Assembly: GCF_000813845.1 (NCBI RefSeq)
Contig: NZ_JWTB01000024.1
Location: forward strand, 62,001 to 126,000
DNA from: Pseudarthrobacter phenanthrenivorans
GTDB taxonomy: Bacteria > Actinomycetota > Actinomycetes > Actinomycetales > Micrococcaceae
Length of the DNA: 64,000 nucleotides
Direction of reading: 5' to 3'
The notes below the pieces were generated by a model, which did not search any database, was not told where the DNA came from, and saw only the letters and a program-made list of their open reading frames with translations. This document shows positions 9,888 to 20,712 of the stretch, piece after piece. Each line of letters begins with the position of its first letter. Position 1 is the first letter of the stretch. The position numbers were made by a program, and so were the translations under genes.

Positions 9888-12419
9888 GTGCTGCGCGTTG
9901 CCCTCTCGCAATTCCAGTCCCACAGCCGTCGGTTCATTGCAGTCGGCCTGGCGGTGATGCTGTCAGTGGCTTTCCTGTCCACAACCCTGATGGTGGGGGC
10001 GAGCACCCGCGCGTCGCTGGGCGCCAGCCTCGGGGAGGCCTACAGCAAGGCAGGCCTCATCGCCACCCCGGACACGGGGACCTTCAACGATGCCGCTTTG
10101 TCAGCGGTGCGTGCGGTGCCTGGCGTGACGGAGGCTTACGGCCGGCTGCAGGCCTATGCGGAGTTCACCGCCGGGGGCCAGGAGGTGTTTGCGCAGGCCC
10201 GGAACCTTGCGCCTGTGGCCCTGGAAGCCGCCGCCGTGACCGACGGCGCCCTTCCCGAACGTGCTGACGGCGTCGCCGTGGACGGGGCCACGGCCGCCCG
10301 CTACGGGCTGCGGGTCGGCGACTCGCTGCTCCTCAGGGCCCCGGACGGCGCGGTATCCGTGGCGATGACCGTCACAGGGATCCTGCGTGGCAGCAGCGAC
10401 CCCTTCGCCTCGGCCCTCCCACAGGTCCTCGCCGGGACACCGGCCGTCAGCGCCCTGGCGGCGGCCACACCTGGCCGGGGCGCCGTGACCGGCGGTGCTG
10501 CCGGGTACGGGAGCATCCAGCTCGCCCTGGCTCCGGGCGCGGACCCCGCCGAAGCGTGCAGGAACGTGCTTGCAGCCCTTGCCGGCACCGGCGCCGACTC
10601 CCAGGTCAAGACCGCAGATGAGCAGGTTACCGCCCAGGTGGCAATGATGACCGGCGGCCAGGATGAACTGACAATTATTTTGCTGGCTTTCGCCGGGGTT
10701 GCCCTGCTGGTCTCCGGCCTGGTGGTGTCCAACACCTTCGCGGTTCTGGTGGCGCAGCGCACCAGGGAACTGGCACTGCTCAGGTGCCTGGGCGCCGGCC
10801 GCAGCCAGGTACGCACGTCAGTCCTTGCCGAAGCCCTGGTGGTGGGCGTGGTCTCCTCCGCGGCGGGCGTGCTTGCCGCGGTTGGCCTGATGGCTGCCCT
10901 GATCGGCTGGGCCGGGACGCAGCCGGACATGGCCTTTGCCACCATGGCCGTCCCGCCGTCGTCCATCATCGCGGGGCTGGCAGTGGGTACTCTGCTGACC
11001 CTGGGGGCCGCCCTGGTGCCCGCGAAGTCCGCCACGGCGGTGGCGCCGCTTGCTGCACTGCGTCCGGCTGACGATGCCGGAATCCGGAACCGGCGCGGCC
11101 GCGTGCGGCTGGTACTGGGCCTTGGCGGCCTCGCCCTCGGCATGCCGCTGCTGGCCTTCGGCGCCGCGGCCGTGATGCTGGTGGTCGCTTTTGCCGGCGG
11201 GGTGATGTCCTTCGTCGGAGTCCTGCTCTGCGCCACCCTGTTCGTGCCGCGGCTGGTGGGGCTGGCGGGACGGCTGGCCGCCCCTGCAGGCGTCCCCGGG
11301 AAGCTGGCAGCGCTCAACGCGGTCCGCAACCCTGCAAGGACCTCCGTCACTGCTGCCGCCCTGCTGATCGGCGTCACGCTGGTGTCCCTGATGATGACCG
11401 GGGCGGCCACGGCCCGCCAGGCGTTTGACGATGCCCTCGCCGGGACCTACCCCGTGGACATGGCTGTCACCGGGAATGCCTTGACCGCCGCTCAGCGTGA
11501 CGCGGTGGCGAGGATCGACAGTGTTGCAGCTGCAGCCCTGCTGCCGGAAGCAGGCATTATGCACGCCGGGGACGTGGAGAGCCCCGTCTACGCCCTTGAC
11601 GCGGCGGAGGCCGGCCGGCTGCTCCGCGACACTACGATCACGCTTGAGCCGGGCAGGATCTACCTGCCGGAGGGCTCCCCGGGCGGATCCGTTGAGGTCA
11701 CCGGCGCTGCCGGACGGGCCACCTTGGAAGCAGTGGTGCTGCGGACGCGCAACATTCCAGCCCTCGTGTCCACCGACACCGCCAGCCGATTCGGCCTGCC
11801 GGGCGGCGGTGCCTCAACAGACAGCCCCGGCAGTGGGGTCACCGGACCGGCGGCAAGTTCCATCTGGCTGCGCCTCGCGGACGCTCCGGGCGACGGGCCA
11901 CTGTCCGCGGATCGGATCAAGGACATCCAGTCCGCTGTTGCCGGGGCCGCAGGCGTATCCGCCGGATCTGTCAGCGGTGCGGCCATCGAACGGGTCACCT
12001 TTAATGAAGTCATCGACGTGTTGCTACTCGTGGTGACCGGCCTGCTGGGGGTTGCGGTGCTGATCGCACTGATCGGGGTGGCCAACACCCTGTCGCTGTC
12101 CGTGCTCGAACGGACCAGGGAGAACTCCTTGCTCAGGGCGCTTGGCCTTACCAAAGCCCAGTTGCGGGGAATGCTTGCCCTTGAGGCGGCCCTGGTGGCC
12201 GGCGTCGCAGCGCTGCTCGGCTCTGTCCTGGGAAGCCTCTACGGGTGGCTGGGCGCCAGGTCTGCCCTCGGCAGCCTGGCCGAGGTCACGCCTTCCGTCC
12301 CCTGGCTGCAACTGCTGGGCGTGCTGGCCGTTGCCGTCGTCGCCGGCCTGCTGGCGTCGGTCATTCCTGCCCGGCGGGCGGCACGGCTGTCACCCGTCCA
12401 GGGGCTCGCCACAGCATAG
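9888..12419 (+). CDS. FtsX-like ABC transporter permease
   Basis: An 843-residue permease. An N-terminal membrane helix (residues about 15-38) is followed by a periplasm-facing MacB-PCD-like domain. Then come a three-helix FtsX domain (about 255-400), a second core with helices near 415-450, another extracellular domain, and a terminal FtsX domain (about 700-840). The duplicated FtsX plan is typical of Gram-positive antimicrobial-peptide or lipoprotein exporters. I preferred GTG 9888, because a G-run lies 6 bases upstream; TTG 9882 overlapping the ATPase stop is the alternative. It ends before a strong bidirectional terminator shared with metG. Confidence 0.9.
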   Translation: MLRVALSQFQSHSRRFIAVGLAVMLSVAFLSTTLMVGASTRASLGASLGEAYSKAGLIATPDTGTFNDAALSAVRAVPGVTEAYGRLQAYAEFTAGGQEVFAQARNLAPVALEAAAVTDGALPERADGVAVDGATAARYGLRVGDSLLLRAPDGAVSVAMTVTGILRGSSDPFASALPQVLAGTPAVSALAAATPGRGAVTGGAAGYGSIQLALAPGADPAEACRNVLAALAGTGADSQVKTADEQVTAQVAMMTGGQDELTIILLAFAGVALLVSGLVVSNTFAVLVAQRTRELALLRCLGAGRSQVRTSVLAEALVVGVVSSAAGVLAAVGLMAALIGWAGTQPDMAFATMAVPPSSIIAGLAVGTLLTLGAALVPAKSATAVAPLAALRPADDAGIRNRRGRVRLVLGLGGLALGMPLLAFGAAAVMLVVAFAGGVMSFVGVLLCATLFVPRLVGLAGRLAAPAGVPGKLAALNAVRNPARTSVTAAALLIGVTLVSLMMTGAATARQAFDDALAGTYPVDMAVTGNALTAAQRDAVARIDSVAAAALLPEAGIMHAGDVESPVYALDAAEAGRLLRDTTITLEPGRIYLPEGSPGGSVEVTGAAGRATLEAVVLRTRNIPALVSTDTASRFGLPGGGASTDSPGSGVTGPAASSIWLRLADAPGDGPLSADRIKDIQSAVAGAAGVSAGSVSGAAIERVTFNEVIDVLLLVVTGLLGVAVLIALIGVANTLSLSVLERTRENSLLRALGLTKAQLRGMLALEAALVAGVAALLGSVLGSLYGWLGARSALGSLAEVTPSVPWLQLLGVLAVAVVAGLLASVIPARRAARLSPVQGLATA

Positions 12420-12470
12420 CGGCCGCGGCCGGCCCAAGCGCCAGGGGGCTGGCACTTGGGCTTGGAATGG

Positions 12471-12513
12471 GAAAGGGGCAGGTGCCGCGGAATCCGCGGC
12501 ACCTGCCCCTTTC
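12471..12513. terminator. bidirectional terminator between the permease gene and metG
   Basis: Perfect 20-bp inverted repeat (left arm 12471-12490, right arm 12494-12513) with a 3-base loop, AAAGGGGCAGG and CCTGCCCCTTT forming the base. It lies between two convergent genes and could serve both. Confidence 0.88.
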
Positions 12514-12527
12514 GGTGCGCCGGAAAC

Positions 12528-14087
12528 TCAGGCTTCGGCCGGTTCCTCGAATTTGGGGAAGACGGGGGCGGGCGCCGGCAGCGGGGTGCCCGGGACGATC
12601 GGGGCGGCGATCGCCGCGAACAGCCGGGCATCGCCGTCCGCCTGGCCCAGGGCGTCAAGTAGTTTCGCGGCGGCGTCCGGCATGACGGGCTGGGCCAGGA
12701 TGGCCACGATCCGCAGCACCTCGAGCGTCACGTACAGGACGGTGTTCATGCGTTCGACGTCGGTCTTCCGCAGCACCCAGGGAGCCTGCTCGGCGAAGTA
12801 GGCATTGGTGTGGTGCAGCACGGCCCAGATGGCCTCCAGGGCGCGGCTGAATTCCTGCTTGTCGAAGGCGGCCCGTGCCGCTTCCAGCAGTCCGTTGGCC
12901 TGGGCGAGGATGGCAGCGTCCGCAGCCGTGAACTCCCCCGGAGCGGGCACGGCTGCACCGCAGTTCTTGGCCACCATGGACAGGGACCGCTGGGCGAGGT
13001 TGCCGAAGTTGTTGGCCAGGTCGGCGTTCATCCGGCCCACGATGGCCTCATGGTTGTAACTGCCGTCGGCGCCGAACGGCACCTCGCGCAGGAAGAAGTA
13101 CCGCACCTGGTCCAGGCCGTACCTGGCCACGAAGTCCGCCGGGGCCACCACGTTGCCCAGGGACTTGGACATCTTGACCCCGTTGTTGTGCAGGAATCCG
13201 TGGATCATGACCCGCTTGGGCAACTCCAGCCCGGCGCTCATCAGGAAGGCCGGCCAGTAGATGGCGTGGAAGCGGGAGATGTCCTTGCCGATGATGTGGA
13301 CGTCGGCCGGCCAGTACTTCCGGAACTTCTCCGACTCCGTATCCGGGTAGCCAACGCCGGTGAGGTAGTTGGTCAGCGCGTCCACCCAGACGTACATGAC
13401 ATGCTTGTCGTTCCCGGGGACCGGCACTCCCCAGTCGAAGGTGGTCCGGCTGATGGACAGGTCCTCCAGACCGCGCTTGACGAAGCTGATGACCTCGTTG
13501 AACCGGTACTGCGGGGCGCCGAACTCGGGGTGGGACCCGTACAGGGCCAGGAGTTTGTCCTGGTAGGCGGACAGCCGGAAGAAGTAGCTCTCCTCCGCCG
13601 TCCAGGTGACCTCGGTGTCCGTCTCTTTCGAGTAGCGCACGCCGTCGTCCTTCACCACCGTTTCATCCTCGGCGTAGAACGCCTCGTCCCGGACGGAGTA
13701 CCAGCCCTCGTACTTGTCCAGGTAGATGTCGCCGTTGGCTTCCATCTTCTTCCAGATGGCCTGGGACGCCGCGTAGTGGTCCTCGTCCGTGGTGCGGATG
13801 AAGCGGTCGTAGCTGATGCCCAGGGCGGCATGCGCCGCCTTGTAAACCTCAGCGTTCCGGTTCACCAGCTCCTTGGGCGTGATGCCTTCCTTTTCGGCGG
13901 TCTGGGCAATCTTCATGCCGTGCTCGTCCGTGCCGGTCAGGAACATCACGTCATAGCCGTCCAGGCGCTTGAACCGCGCCATGGCATCGGTGGCTATGTA
14001 CTCGTAGGCGTGGCCGATGTGCGGCACCCCGTTGGGATAGGTGATGGCCGTGGTGATGTAGAACGGCGTTTTCTCTGAAGCTGTCAC
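12528..14087 (-). CDS. metG: methionine--tRNA ligase
   Basis: A 519-residue class I synthetase charging initiator and elongator tRNA-Met. The HIGH motif is in [13 protein letters not shown] (residues 23-26) and the KMSKS motif in [11 protein letters not shown]. The FLTGTDEHG and [11 protein letters not shown] segments match MetG. It is the short form, lacking the C-terminal EMAP/Trbp111-like tRNA-binding domain, which is usual in Actinobacteria. The start is GTG 14087. No T-box or other leader structure is visible upstream. Confidence 0.95.
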   Translation of the reverse strand: MTASEKTPFYITTAITYPNGVPHIGHAYEYIATDAMARFKRLDGYDVMFLTGTDEHGMKIAQTAEKEGITPKELVNRNAEVYKAAHAALGISYDRFIRTTDEDHYAASQAIWKKMEANGDIYLDKYEGWYSVRDEAFYAEDETVVKDDGVRYSKETDTEVTWTAEESYFFRLSAYQDKLLALYGSHPEFGAPQYRFNEVISFVKRGLEDLSISRTTFDWGVPVPGNDKHVMYVWVDALTNYLTGVGYPDTESEKFRKYWPADVHIIGKDISRFHAIYWPAFLMSAGLELPKRVMIHGFLHNNGVKMSKSLGNVVAPADFVARYGLDQVRYFFLREVPFGADGSYNHEAIVGRMNADLANNFGNLAQRSLSMVAKNCGAAVPAPGEFTAADAAILAQANGLLEAARAAFDKQEFSRALEAIWAVLHHTNAYFAEQAPWVLRKTDVERMNTVLYVTLEVLRIVAILAQPVMPDAAAKLLDALGQADGDARLFAAIAAPIVPGTPLPAPAPVFPKFEEPAEA

Positions 14088-14121
14088 GGTCGGACGGTTA
14101 CCTTCGGTACGGAGGGGTGGG

Positions 14122-14877
14122 CTAGATCAGTTCTGTCAGGGTATCGCTGAGCCGGACCAGTTCGTGGTCGTGCGAGGCCACCAGCACGGCAATGCCGTCA
14201 TTGGTGGTGTCCTTCAGGATGCTGATGATGCGGTTGGCGGAGGCGCGGTCCAGGGATGCGGTGGGCTCATCCACCACCAGGACCCTGGTGCCAAGGATCA
14301 GGGCGCGGGCAATGGCCACCCGCTGCCGTTCACCGCCGGACAGCTGGGCCGGGCGGTGCCGCATGCGCCGGCCCAGTCCCACCAGGTCCAGCAGGTCCTT
14401 GGCCATGTCGCGCCTCTGGTCCACTTCGCCGTCGGGGACGGCGGGCAGGAGCACGTTTTCCAGGGCGCTCATGCCGTCGATCAGGGCACCGCCCTGATCG
14501 ACGTAGCCGATGAGGGCACGACGGCGGTCGGCGATTTCGTCGTCGCCCATGCTTTCGAGGGAATCGCCTTCCCAGAAGACCCGGCCCGACGTCGGCAGGG
14601 TAAGTCCCGCGCCGACGGTGAGGATGCTGGTCTTGCCGGAGCCGCTGCGGCCGGCGACGCAGTGCATCTCGCCCGCGTGCAGCGTCAGGTCGAAGCCTTC
14701 GACGACGCTGACGGCCTCGGCCCCGCCCTTGCCGCCGCCGTAGCGGATGGTGATGTCGCGCATCTCCAGCGGGGTGGCGTGGTCCGCGGACTTGACGATG
14801 GTGTTCGCACGGGTCTGCAGGGGGACCTCGTTGGAGCCGCTCCTGCGGCTGCGCTGGACGTTCGTCGGGTTTGTCAT
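14122..14877 (-). CDS. ABC transporter ATP-binding protein
   Basis: A 251-residue ATPase with Walker A GRSGSGKT, signature [15 protein letters not shown], Walker [13 protein letters not shown] and switch ASHD. It belongs to the FtsE/LolD-like group. The start ATG overlaps the stop of the upstream permease gene (ATGA), so the pair is coupled and forms one exporter. A Ser/Arg-rich N-terminal extension of about 30 residues precedes the domain. No regulator gene is adjacent; a palindromic element upstream of the permease is a candidate control site. Confidence 0.92.
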   Translation of the reverse strand: MTNPTNVQRSRRSGSNEVPLQTRANTIVKSADHATPLEMRDITIRYGGGKGGAEAVSVVEGFDLTLHAGEMHCVAGRSGSGKTSILTVGAGLTLPTSGRVFWEGDSLESMGDDEIADRRRALIGYVDQGGALIDGMSALENVLLPAVPDGEVDQRRDMAKDLLDLVGLGRRMRHRPAQLSGGERQRVAIARALILGTRVLVVDEPTASLDRASANRIISILKDTTNDGIAVLVASHDHELVRLSDTLTELI

Positions 14878-17672
14878 TGGACTACTTTCGTTGCAATCGG
14901 TATCCAGCAAATTACAGCCAGCAGGCCGGCCACCGCAGCCCAGATGGCTGCGTAGGGCGCCAGCAGCAGGCCGATGCCCAGGGCGCCCAGCACGCCCAGG
15001 GGCAGGGCCACTGTTCCCACCAGCGCGTTTTCGAACAACCGGACCTGGCGGAGCATGTCCGGGTTCCAGCCCATGGCCTGGAGGATTCCCAGGTACTGGC
15101 GCTTGGCGTTGAGCTCGAAGCGGCCCGTCACGAGGGTCAGCACAAGTCCCACGGCCACGCCCGCAAGCGCCAACAGGATGCTGGGCAGGGTGACGCTGGC
15201 AGCGGCCAGGCCGCTGAGGGCGCTGGCTCCAGCTGCCCGCGGGATGTCGATCAGCAGGGCGATGAGGCCGCCCACGGCCGCGCCGAAGACGCCGACGGCG
15301 ACGGCCAGGGCAAGGGTGTTGAACTTGTTCGTGGACAGCTGCCGGTTGGCGAAGGTCAGCGGGGAGTCAACCGGGATGAGCCGCTCGTCATGCTGCGGCT
15401 CCTGGTCGATCTCGTCGCGGTGGCGCAGCTGCTGGGCCGCAAACAGTGCGGCGCCGCAGTACAGGACCAGGACGGCCGCGCACACCAGCGCGGTGGCCAG
15501 GCTCCAGCTCAACAGGCTCAACAGGATGCCGGCTGCGGCAAGGAGCACTGCCCCCACGCCGAATTCCTCCAGCACCCAGCTGCGGATCCGCCGCTGCGTC
15601 CATCCCATGGCCCGCAGGGTGCCCGCTTCGCTGCGGCGCTTCCGGATGTAGCTCACGGTGGACGCGCCGGTCAGCAGGGCCGCTCCGCACAGCGTCAGGA
15701 AGAGCAGGGTGATGTTGGTTCCGGAAAGCGCCCCCGTGACAGCTTCGGCGGCGTTCTGCCGGACCCAGGACTGCTTCACGGTTCCGAGCGCGGACTCCTT
15801 GCCGGCTCCGTCCTTCGAGTAGCCGGGGACGAAGATACTGGTGTCCTCGCGGGCCGACCCGGCCACCACGGTGGCGTCCAGGCCCATGTCGCGGATCTCG
15901 GCGGCAAGCTTCTCAACCTCCGGCTGGGCGTCCTTCCAGCTGCCCGGCGCCTTGGCGCGGACGCGGACGGCATCGATGACGGCGGCGTTCTGCTTGTAGC
16001 CGCGGGCAGCTGCCAGGCCGTAGTAGTCGGTGATGGCGCCGGCGGACTGGCTGGCCAGCCCCGTGGCGCTCAGCGAAGGCTTCAGCTCTGCCTGCGGCAC
16101 GTCCTTGCCGGCGGCATCCTTGACCAGGGAGAACGGCGTGGGGTCGTACCCGCCCAGCGGGAGCTTGTTAACGTCGCCTGATGCTGCTTCCACGGCTGCC
16201 GGGTCGAAGGTGCCGTACACCATGGGAAGCGGTGTTGCTGCCTGCTGCTGGCCGGTGGAGAGGTTGTCCCGGTAGGACCGTTCGTCCACCGGGTCGCGCT
16301 GGGTCTGGTCAACGGGCGCGCCGTTGGCTGCCTTGTCCGGCAGGCGGTTGACGGTGACCCATTCGCCCGGCACGGCGGCCTTGTCCACGGCGCCGTTGGC
16401 CGCGGTGTCACCGTCCGTGTACTTGGGGGCACCGGCGAAGTCGGTGCTCCACTTGGCCGGCGTGTACAGGCCGGGGTTGAAGTTGCCGTTGTTGCCCAGC
16501 AGGGACGAGTGGTCGGTGGAGCCCGGCCAGGACAGCACGAACGGGTCCTTGGAGACGAACGGCAGGTAATCCTTGCCCAGGGACTTCGACACGGTGCCGA
16601 CGTCCTTGACCACCTTGCCGGCGTCGTCGATTTCCTCGATCTTGACGTTGTACTTCAGGTCCAGGGACGTGCCCGAACGCACGATCAGCGGAACAGCCTG
16701 GGAGCCGCTGGTCAGCTGGCCCGTGCGCTTGGCCTGCTGGTACTGGGTCATCAGGGGGGCCCAGTACTTGAGCTTGACGCCCAGGAAGTCCGGTCCCTCC
16801 TTGAGCTGGTCCATGCTGATGCCGTTGGTGAACAGCCCTTCCAGGTAGCGGCCCACGGCGCCTGCGTCCCGGGCGTCTGCGGGCGGCGCCTTCTCCAGCG
16901 GGGCCAGGAAGTCGCCGGCGGAGCCCAGCAGGGCGCGTTCGGCGGCCGGGTCCACGGCCACGACGGATTCGGTGACCTCGGGTGCCAGCGGCAGGGCCAC
17001 GGAGAGGTTGAAGAGGTTGTGTTCGGATCCTCCGGCGGGGGCGGGGAACTTGATGCCGGTCTCCCCTGCCGGGGCGGCGATGCGGATGCTGCTGCCGCCC
17101 TGGGCCTTCTCCTCCACGAGGCGGGCCTTGCCGAGGGTTCCTTCGGCGGTGGTCTTGAAGAGCGTCTGTTCGGAGTTGCCGTCGGAGCTGACCGCGCTGG
17201 CGGTCAGGCGGTACTTCTTGGCAGCATCGGTCAGCACCGATTCAGCGGCGGGCCACTTGTCCGGCGCGGTGGCGCCGGCCGCCTGGTCCGCCGTGGCGGT
17301 GCCCGCGAGTCCGGCGTTGTAGCCGAGGTAGTCCATGGCGTCGAGCCGGGGTGTTTCCAGGTTCTGGGTCACCCGGGACACGAGGCTGATGGGGGCGGCC
17401 ACCGAGGTGCCGGACAGCTTCCGGATGGAATCGAGCTGGTCGAAGCCTATGCCGCCGGCACCGTTGGCGATCTCCGGCTGAAGGAGGGCGCCGGCGGGGG
17501 CCTTGGCCTGGACCAGGATGTCGTAGAGCCCCCTCGAATTTTCATCAACCGTCCGGTTGAGCGCAGCCTGTGACTGGCTTTGGACGAGGACCGACAAGCA
17601 CATGGCTGCGATCAAGATGGCCGCGGTCAACAGCAGCACCCTGCTTCTGATGAACCTCTGGACGGCGTTCAT
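14874..17672 (-). CDS. large FtsX-like ABC permease
   Basis: A 932-residue permease. One N-terminal membrane helix (VLLLTAAILIAAMCLSVLV) is followed by roughly 560 residues predicted to be outside the membrane. Next comes an FtsX domain with helices near 600-720, beginning GTNITLLFLTLCGAALL. A second set of C-terminal helices includes LALAVAVGVFGAAVGGLIALL and WAAVAGLLAVICWIPIA. The huge extracellular region is rich in Ala, Gly, Asp and Lys and resembles nothing I recognise. ATG 17672 was chosen because the signal-like helix follows directly. It is translated with the ATPase gene. Confidence 0.88.
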   Translation of the reverse strand: MNAVQRFIRSRVLLLTAAILIAAMCLSVLVQSQSQAALNRTVDENSRGLYDILVQAKAPAGALLQPEIANGAGGIGFDQLDSIRKLSGTSVAAPISLVSRVTQNLETPRLDAMDYLGYNAGLAGTATADQAAGATAPDKWPAAESVLTDAAKKYRLTASAVSSDGNSEQTLFKTTAEGTLGKARLVEEKAQGGSSIRIAAPAGETGIKFPAPAGGSEHNLFNLSVALPLAPEVTESVVAVDPAAERALLGSAGDFLAPLEKAPPADARDAGAVGRYLEGLFTNGISMDQLKEGPDFLGVKLKYWAPLMTQYQQAKRTGQLTSGSQAVPLIVRSGTSLDLKYNVKIEEIDDAGKVVKDVGTVSKSLGKDYLPFVSKDPFVLSWPGSTDHSSLLGNNGNFNPGLYTPAKWSTDFAGAPKYTDGDTAANGAVDKAAVPGEWVTVNRLPDKAANGAPVDQTQRDPVDERSYRDNLSTGQQQAATPLPMVYGTFDPAAVEAASGDVNKLPLGGYDPTPFSLVKDAAGKDVPQAELKPSLSATGLASQSAGAITDYYGLAAARGYKQNAAVIDAVRVRAKAPGSWKDAQPEVEKLAAEIRDMGLDATVVAGSAREDTSIFVPGYSKDGAGKESALGTVKQSWVRQNAAEAVTGALSGTNITLLFLTLCGAALLTGASTVSYIRKRRSEAGTLRAMGWTQRRIRSWVLEEFGVGAVLLAAAGILLSLLSWSLATALVCAAVLVLYCGAALFAAQQLRHRDEIDQEPQHDERLIPVDSPLTFANRQLSTNKFNTLALAVAVGVFGAAVGGLIALLIDIPRAAGASALSGLAAASVTLPSILLALAGVAVGLVLTLVTGRFELNAKRQYLGILQAMGWNPDMLRQVRLFENALVGTVALPLGVLGALGIGLLLAPYAAIWAAVAGLLAVICWIPIATKVVQ

Positions 17673-17757
17673 GGAACTCCCTGAAACCTGGATTGCGTGC
17701 GCACACTTCCATCCGCCCGGGCAGACGTGGAGCATGGCGGACGGATGTGCAAAAGGT

Positions 17758-17821
17758 ATTGGCCGGCCTGCCGGCTACGGTCCTGAATCAGGACCAAGCC
17801 ATTGTAAGCAGACCGGCCAAT
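17758..17821 (-). promoter_or_regulatory. nested-dyad element with candidate operator upstream of the ABC permease
   Basis: Outer arms ATTGGCCGG and CCGGCCAAT are separated by 46 bases that contain a perfect 17-base palindrome, GGTCCTGA-A-TCAGGACC (17779-17795). On the minus strand TACAAT (17801-17806) lies 5 bases before the inner palindrome, as expected for a -10 box with an operator near the transcript start. The element could also fold downstream of serA and end its transcript. The role is inferred. Confidence 0.5.
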
Positions 17822-17889
17822 CATACGTGGCTCCGCGTGGAGGCACCCCAGCGGAGATGCGGTTACGGCGTTTCGGCCGGTGTGTCGCG

Positions 17890-19479
17890 TTAGTCTTCCA
17901 GGTCCACTTCCCGGACCATCTCGGCGCCAATACCGGCCTTGATGGCGTCCAGCACCTGCTGGGGAACGGAGCTGTCGATCGTCAGCAGGGCAAGGACCTG
18001 GCCGCCCTCGTTGGAGCGGGCCACCTGCATGCCGGCGATGTTGATGTTGTTCATGCCGAGGATGTGGCCAATGGTTCCGATGACGCCGGGCCGGTCGGTG
18101 TAGGCCACCACCACCAGGTGCTCGCTGATGGGGATTTCCACCTCGAAGCCGTTGATGCCCACCAGCTTCTCGATCTGCTTGGGGCCGGTCAGGGTGCCGG
18201 CCACGGAGATCTGGCTGCCGTCGCTGAGGGCGCCGCGCAGGGTCAGGACGTTGCGGTAGGACTCGGTCTCCGGGGTGGTGATCAGGCGGACGTTGATGCC
18301 GCGCTGTTCGGCGATGACGGGGGCGTTGACGTAGGACACCTGCTCGGTGACGACGTCGGCGAAAATCCCCTTCAGCGCGGCCAGTTCCAGCACCTTGACA
18401 TCGAGGGAGGAGATTTCGCCTGCCACTTCGACGTCGAACTGAGTCAGGGATGCGTGGGTCAGCGCCGTGAAGATGCGGCCCAGCTTCTCGATCAGCGGGA
18501 TGCCCGGGCGGACGTCGGGGGCGATGACGCCGCCGGCGACGTTGACGGCGTCCGGCACCAGTTCGCCGGCGAGGGCCAGCCGGACGGATTTGGCCACGGA
18601 GACGCCGGCCTTTTCCTGGGCTTCATCCGTTGAGGCGCCCAGGTGCGGGGTGACCACGACGTTGTCGAGCTTGAAGAACGGCAGGTCGGTGCTGGGCTCC
18701 TTGGCGAAGACGTCGACGCCGGCGCCGGCGATCTCGCCGTCCTGCAGTGCGGTGAAGAGGGCTTCCTCGTCGACGAGGCCGCCGCGGGCGACGTTGACGA
18801 CGTAGGCGGTGTTCTTCATCTTCCTGAAGGCGTCCGCGCCCAGCATGCCGACGGTTTCCGGCGTCTTGGGCATGTGGATGGTGATGAAGTCGGACTGGGC
18901 CAGGAGTTCGTCCAGGGTGACCAGCTGCACGCCGAGCTGCGCGGCGCGGGCGGAGGTGATGTAGGGGTCGTAGGCGAGGATCTTGGTGTCGAAGCCCTTG
19001 AGCCGGGCTGCCACCAGGGCACCGATGCGGCCCAGGCCGATGATGCCGATCTTCTTTTCGAACAGTTCGATGCCCGTGTACTTGGAGCGCTTCCACTCGC
19101 CGTCCTTCAGGGCGGCGCTGGCCTGCGGGATGTGGCGGGCGAGGCTGAGGATGTGGCCTACGGTGAGTTCTGCCGCGGAGACGATGTTGGACGTGGGGGC
19201 GTTGACCACCATTACGCCGGCCTGGGTGGCGGCCTTGATGTCCACGTTGTCTAGCCCAACGCCGGCGCGGGCGATGACCTTCAGGTTCTTGGCCGCAGCG
19301 ATGGCCTCGGCATCAACCTGGGTGGCGGAGCGGACCAGGATGGCGTCCACGTCACTGATTGCCGAGAGCAGCTGGGAACGGTCGGCGCCGTCGGTCTGGC
19401 GGATCTCAAAGTCCGGGCCGAGGGCCTCGACGGTGGCGGGGGAAAGTTCTTCGGCGAGCAGTACTACGGGTTTTGACAC
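17890..19479 (-). CDS. serA: D-3-phosphoglycerate dehydrogenase
   Basis: A 529-residue enzyme oxidising 3-phosphoglycerate, the first step of serine synthesis. The NAD motif is GLGRIGALVAARLKGF, the catalytic region includes VNVARGGLVDEEAL and VTPHLGASTDEAQEKAG, an intervening domain follows, and a C-terminal ACT domain starts near VVAYTDRPGVIGTIGHILG. This is the long Mycobacterium-type SerA, which is inhibited by serine through the intervening/ACT domains. The start is GTG 19479 with GAGGATC upstream. A terminator separates it from ilvC, so it probably has its own promoter in the 19480-19534 gap. Confidence 0.96.
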   Translation of the reverse strand: MSKPVVLLAEELSPATVEALGPDFEIRQTDGADRSQLLSAISDVDAILVRSATQVDAEAIAAAKNLKVIARAGVGLDNVDIKAATQAGVMVVNAPTSNIVSAAELTVGHILSLARHIPQASAALKDGEWKRSKYTGIELFEKKIGIIGLGRIGALVAARLKGFDTKILAYDPYITSARAAQLGVQLVTLDELLAQSDFITIHMPKTPETVGMLGADAFRKMKNTAYVVNVARGGLVDEEALFTALQDGEIAGAGVDVFAKEPSTDLPFFKLDNVVVTPHLGASTDEAQEKAGVSVAKSVRLALAGELVPDAVNVAGGVIAPDVRPGIPLIEKLGRIFTALTHASLTQFDVEVAGEISSLDVKVLELAALKGIFADVVTEQVSYVNAPVIAEQRGINVRLITTPETESYRNVLTLRGALSDGSQISVAGTLTGPKQIEKLVGINGFEVEIPISEHLVVVAYTDRPGVIGTIGHILGMNNINIAGMQVARSNEGGQVLALLTIDSSVPQQVLDAIKAGIGAEMVREVDLED

Positions 19480-19534
19480 GGCTGATCCTCTGCGTTGCAG
19501 TCCTGGGGATGGAAACAAGTCTAGGCCGACGGAA

Positions 19535-19570
19535 AGGCCGGGCTCACATTGTTAAGTGTGAACCCGGCCT
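19535..19570 (-). terminator. terminator after ilvC
   Basis: Imperfect inverted repeat: AGGCCGGG(C)TCACA and its partner TGTGA(A)CCCGGCCT with one mismatch and one bulge. It lies between the ilvC stop and the serA start, closing the ilvBNC transcript. Confidence 0.7.
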
Positions 19571-19604
19571 CACCGTTGCCATCTAGGGGGTTGTCCCGGC
19601 CGCC

Positions 19605-20681
<1,077 letters not shown>

Positions 20682-20712
20682 TTACGGGCGCGGTCCCGCC
20701 GTGGCTGGACGC

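Noticed and set aside
12810..14078. 422-codon plus-strand frame opposite metG
   Set aside because: Gly/Val/Asp/His-rich translation typical of a reverse-strand shadow of a real gene.
14088..14121. T-box or riboswitch upstream of metG
   Set aside because: No T-box consensus, specifier loop or terminator is visible; the gap is short and plain.
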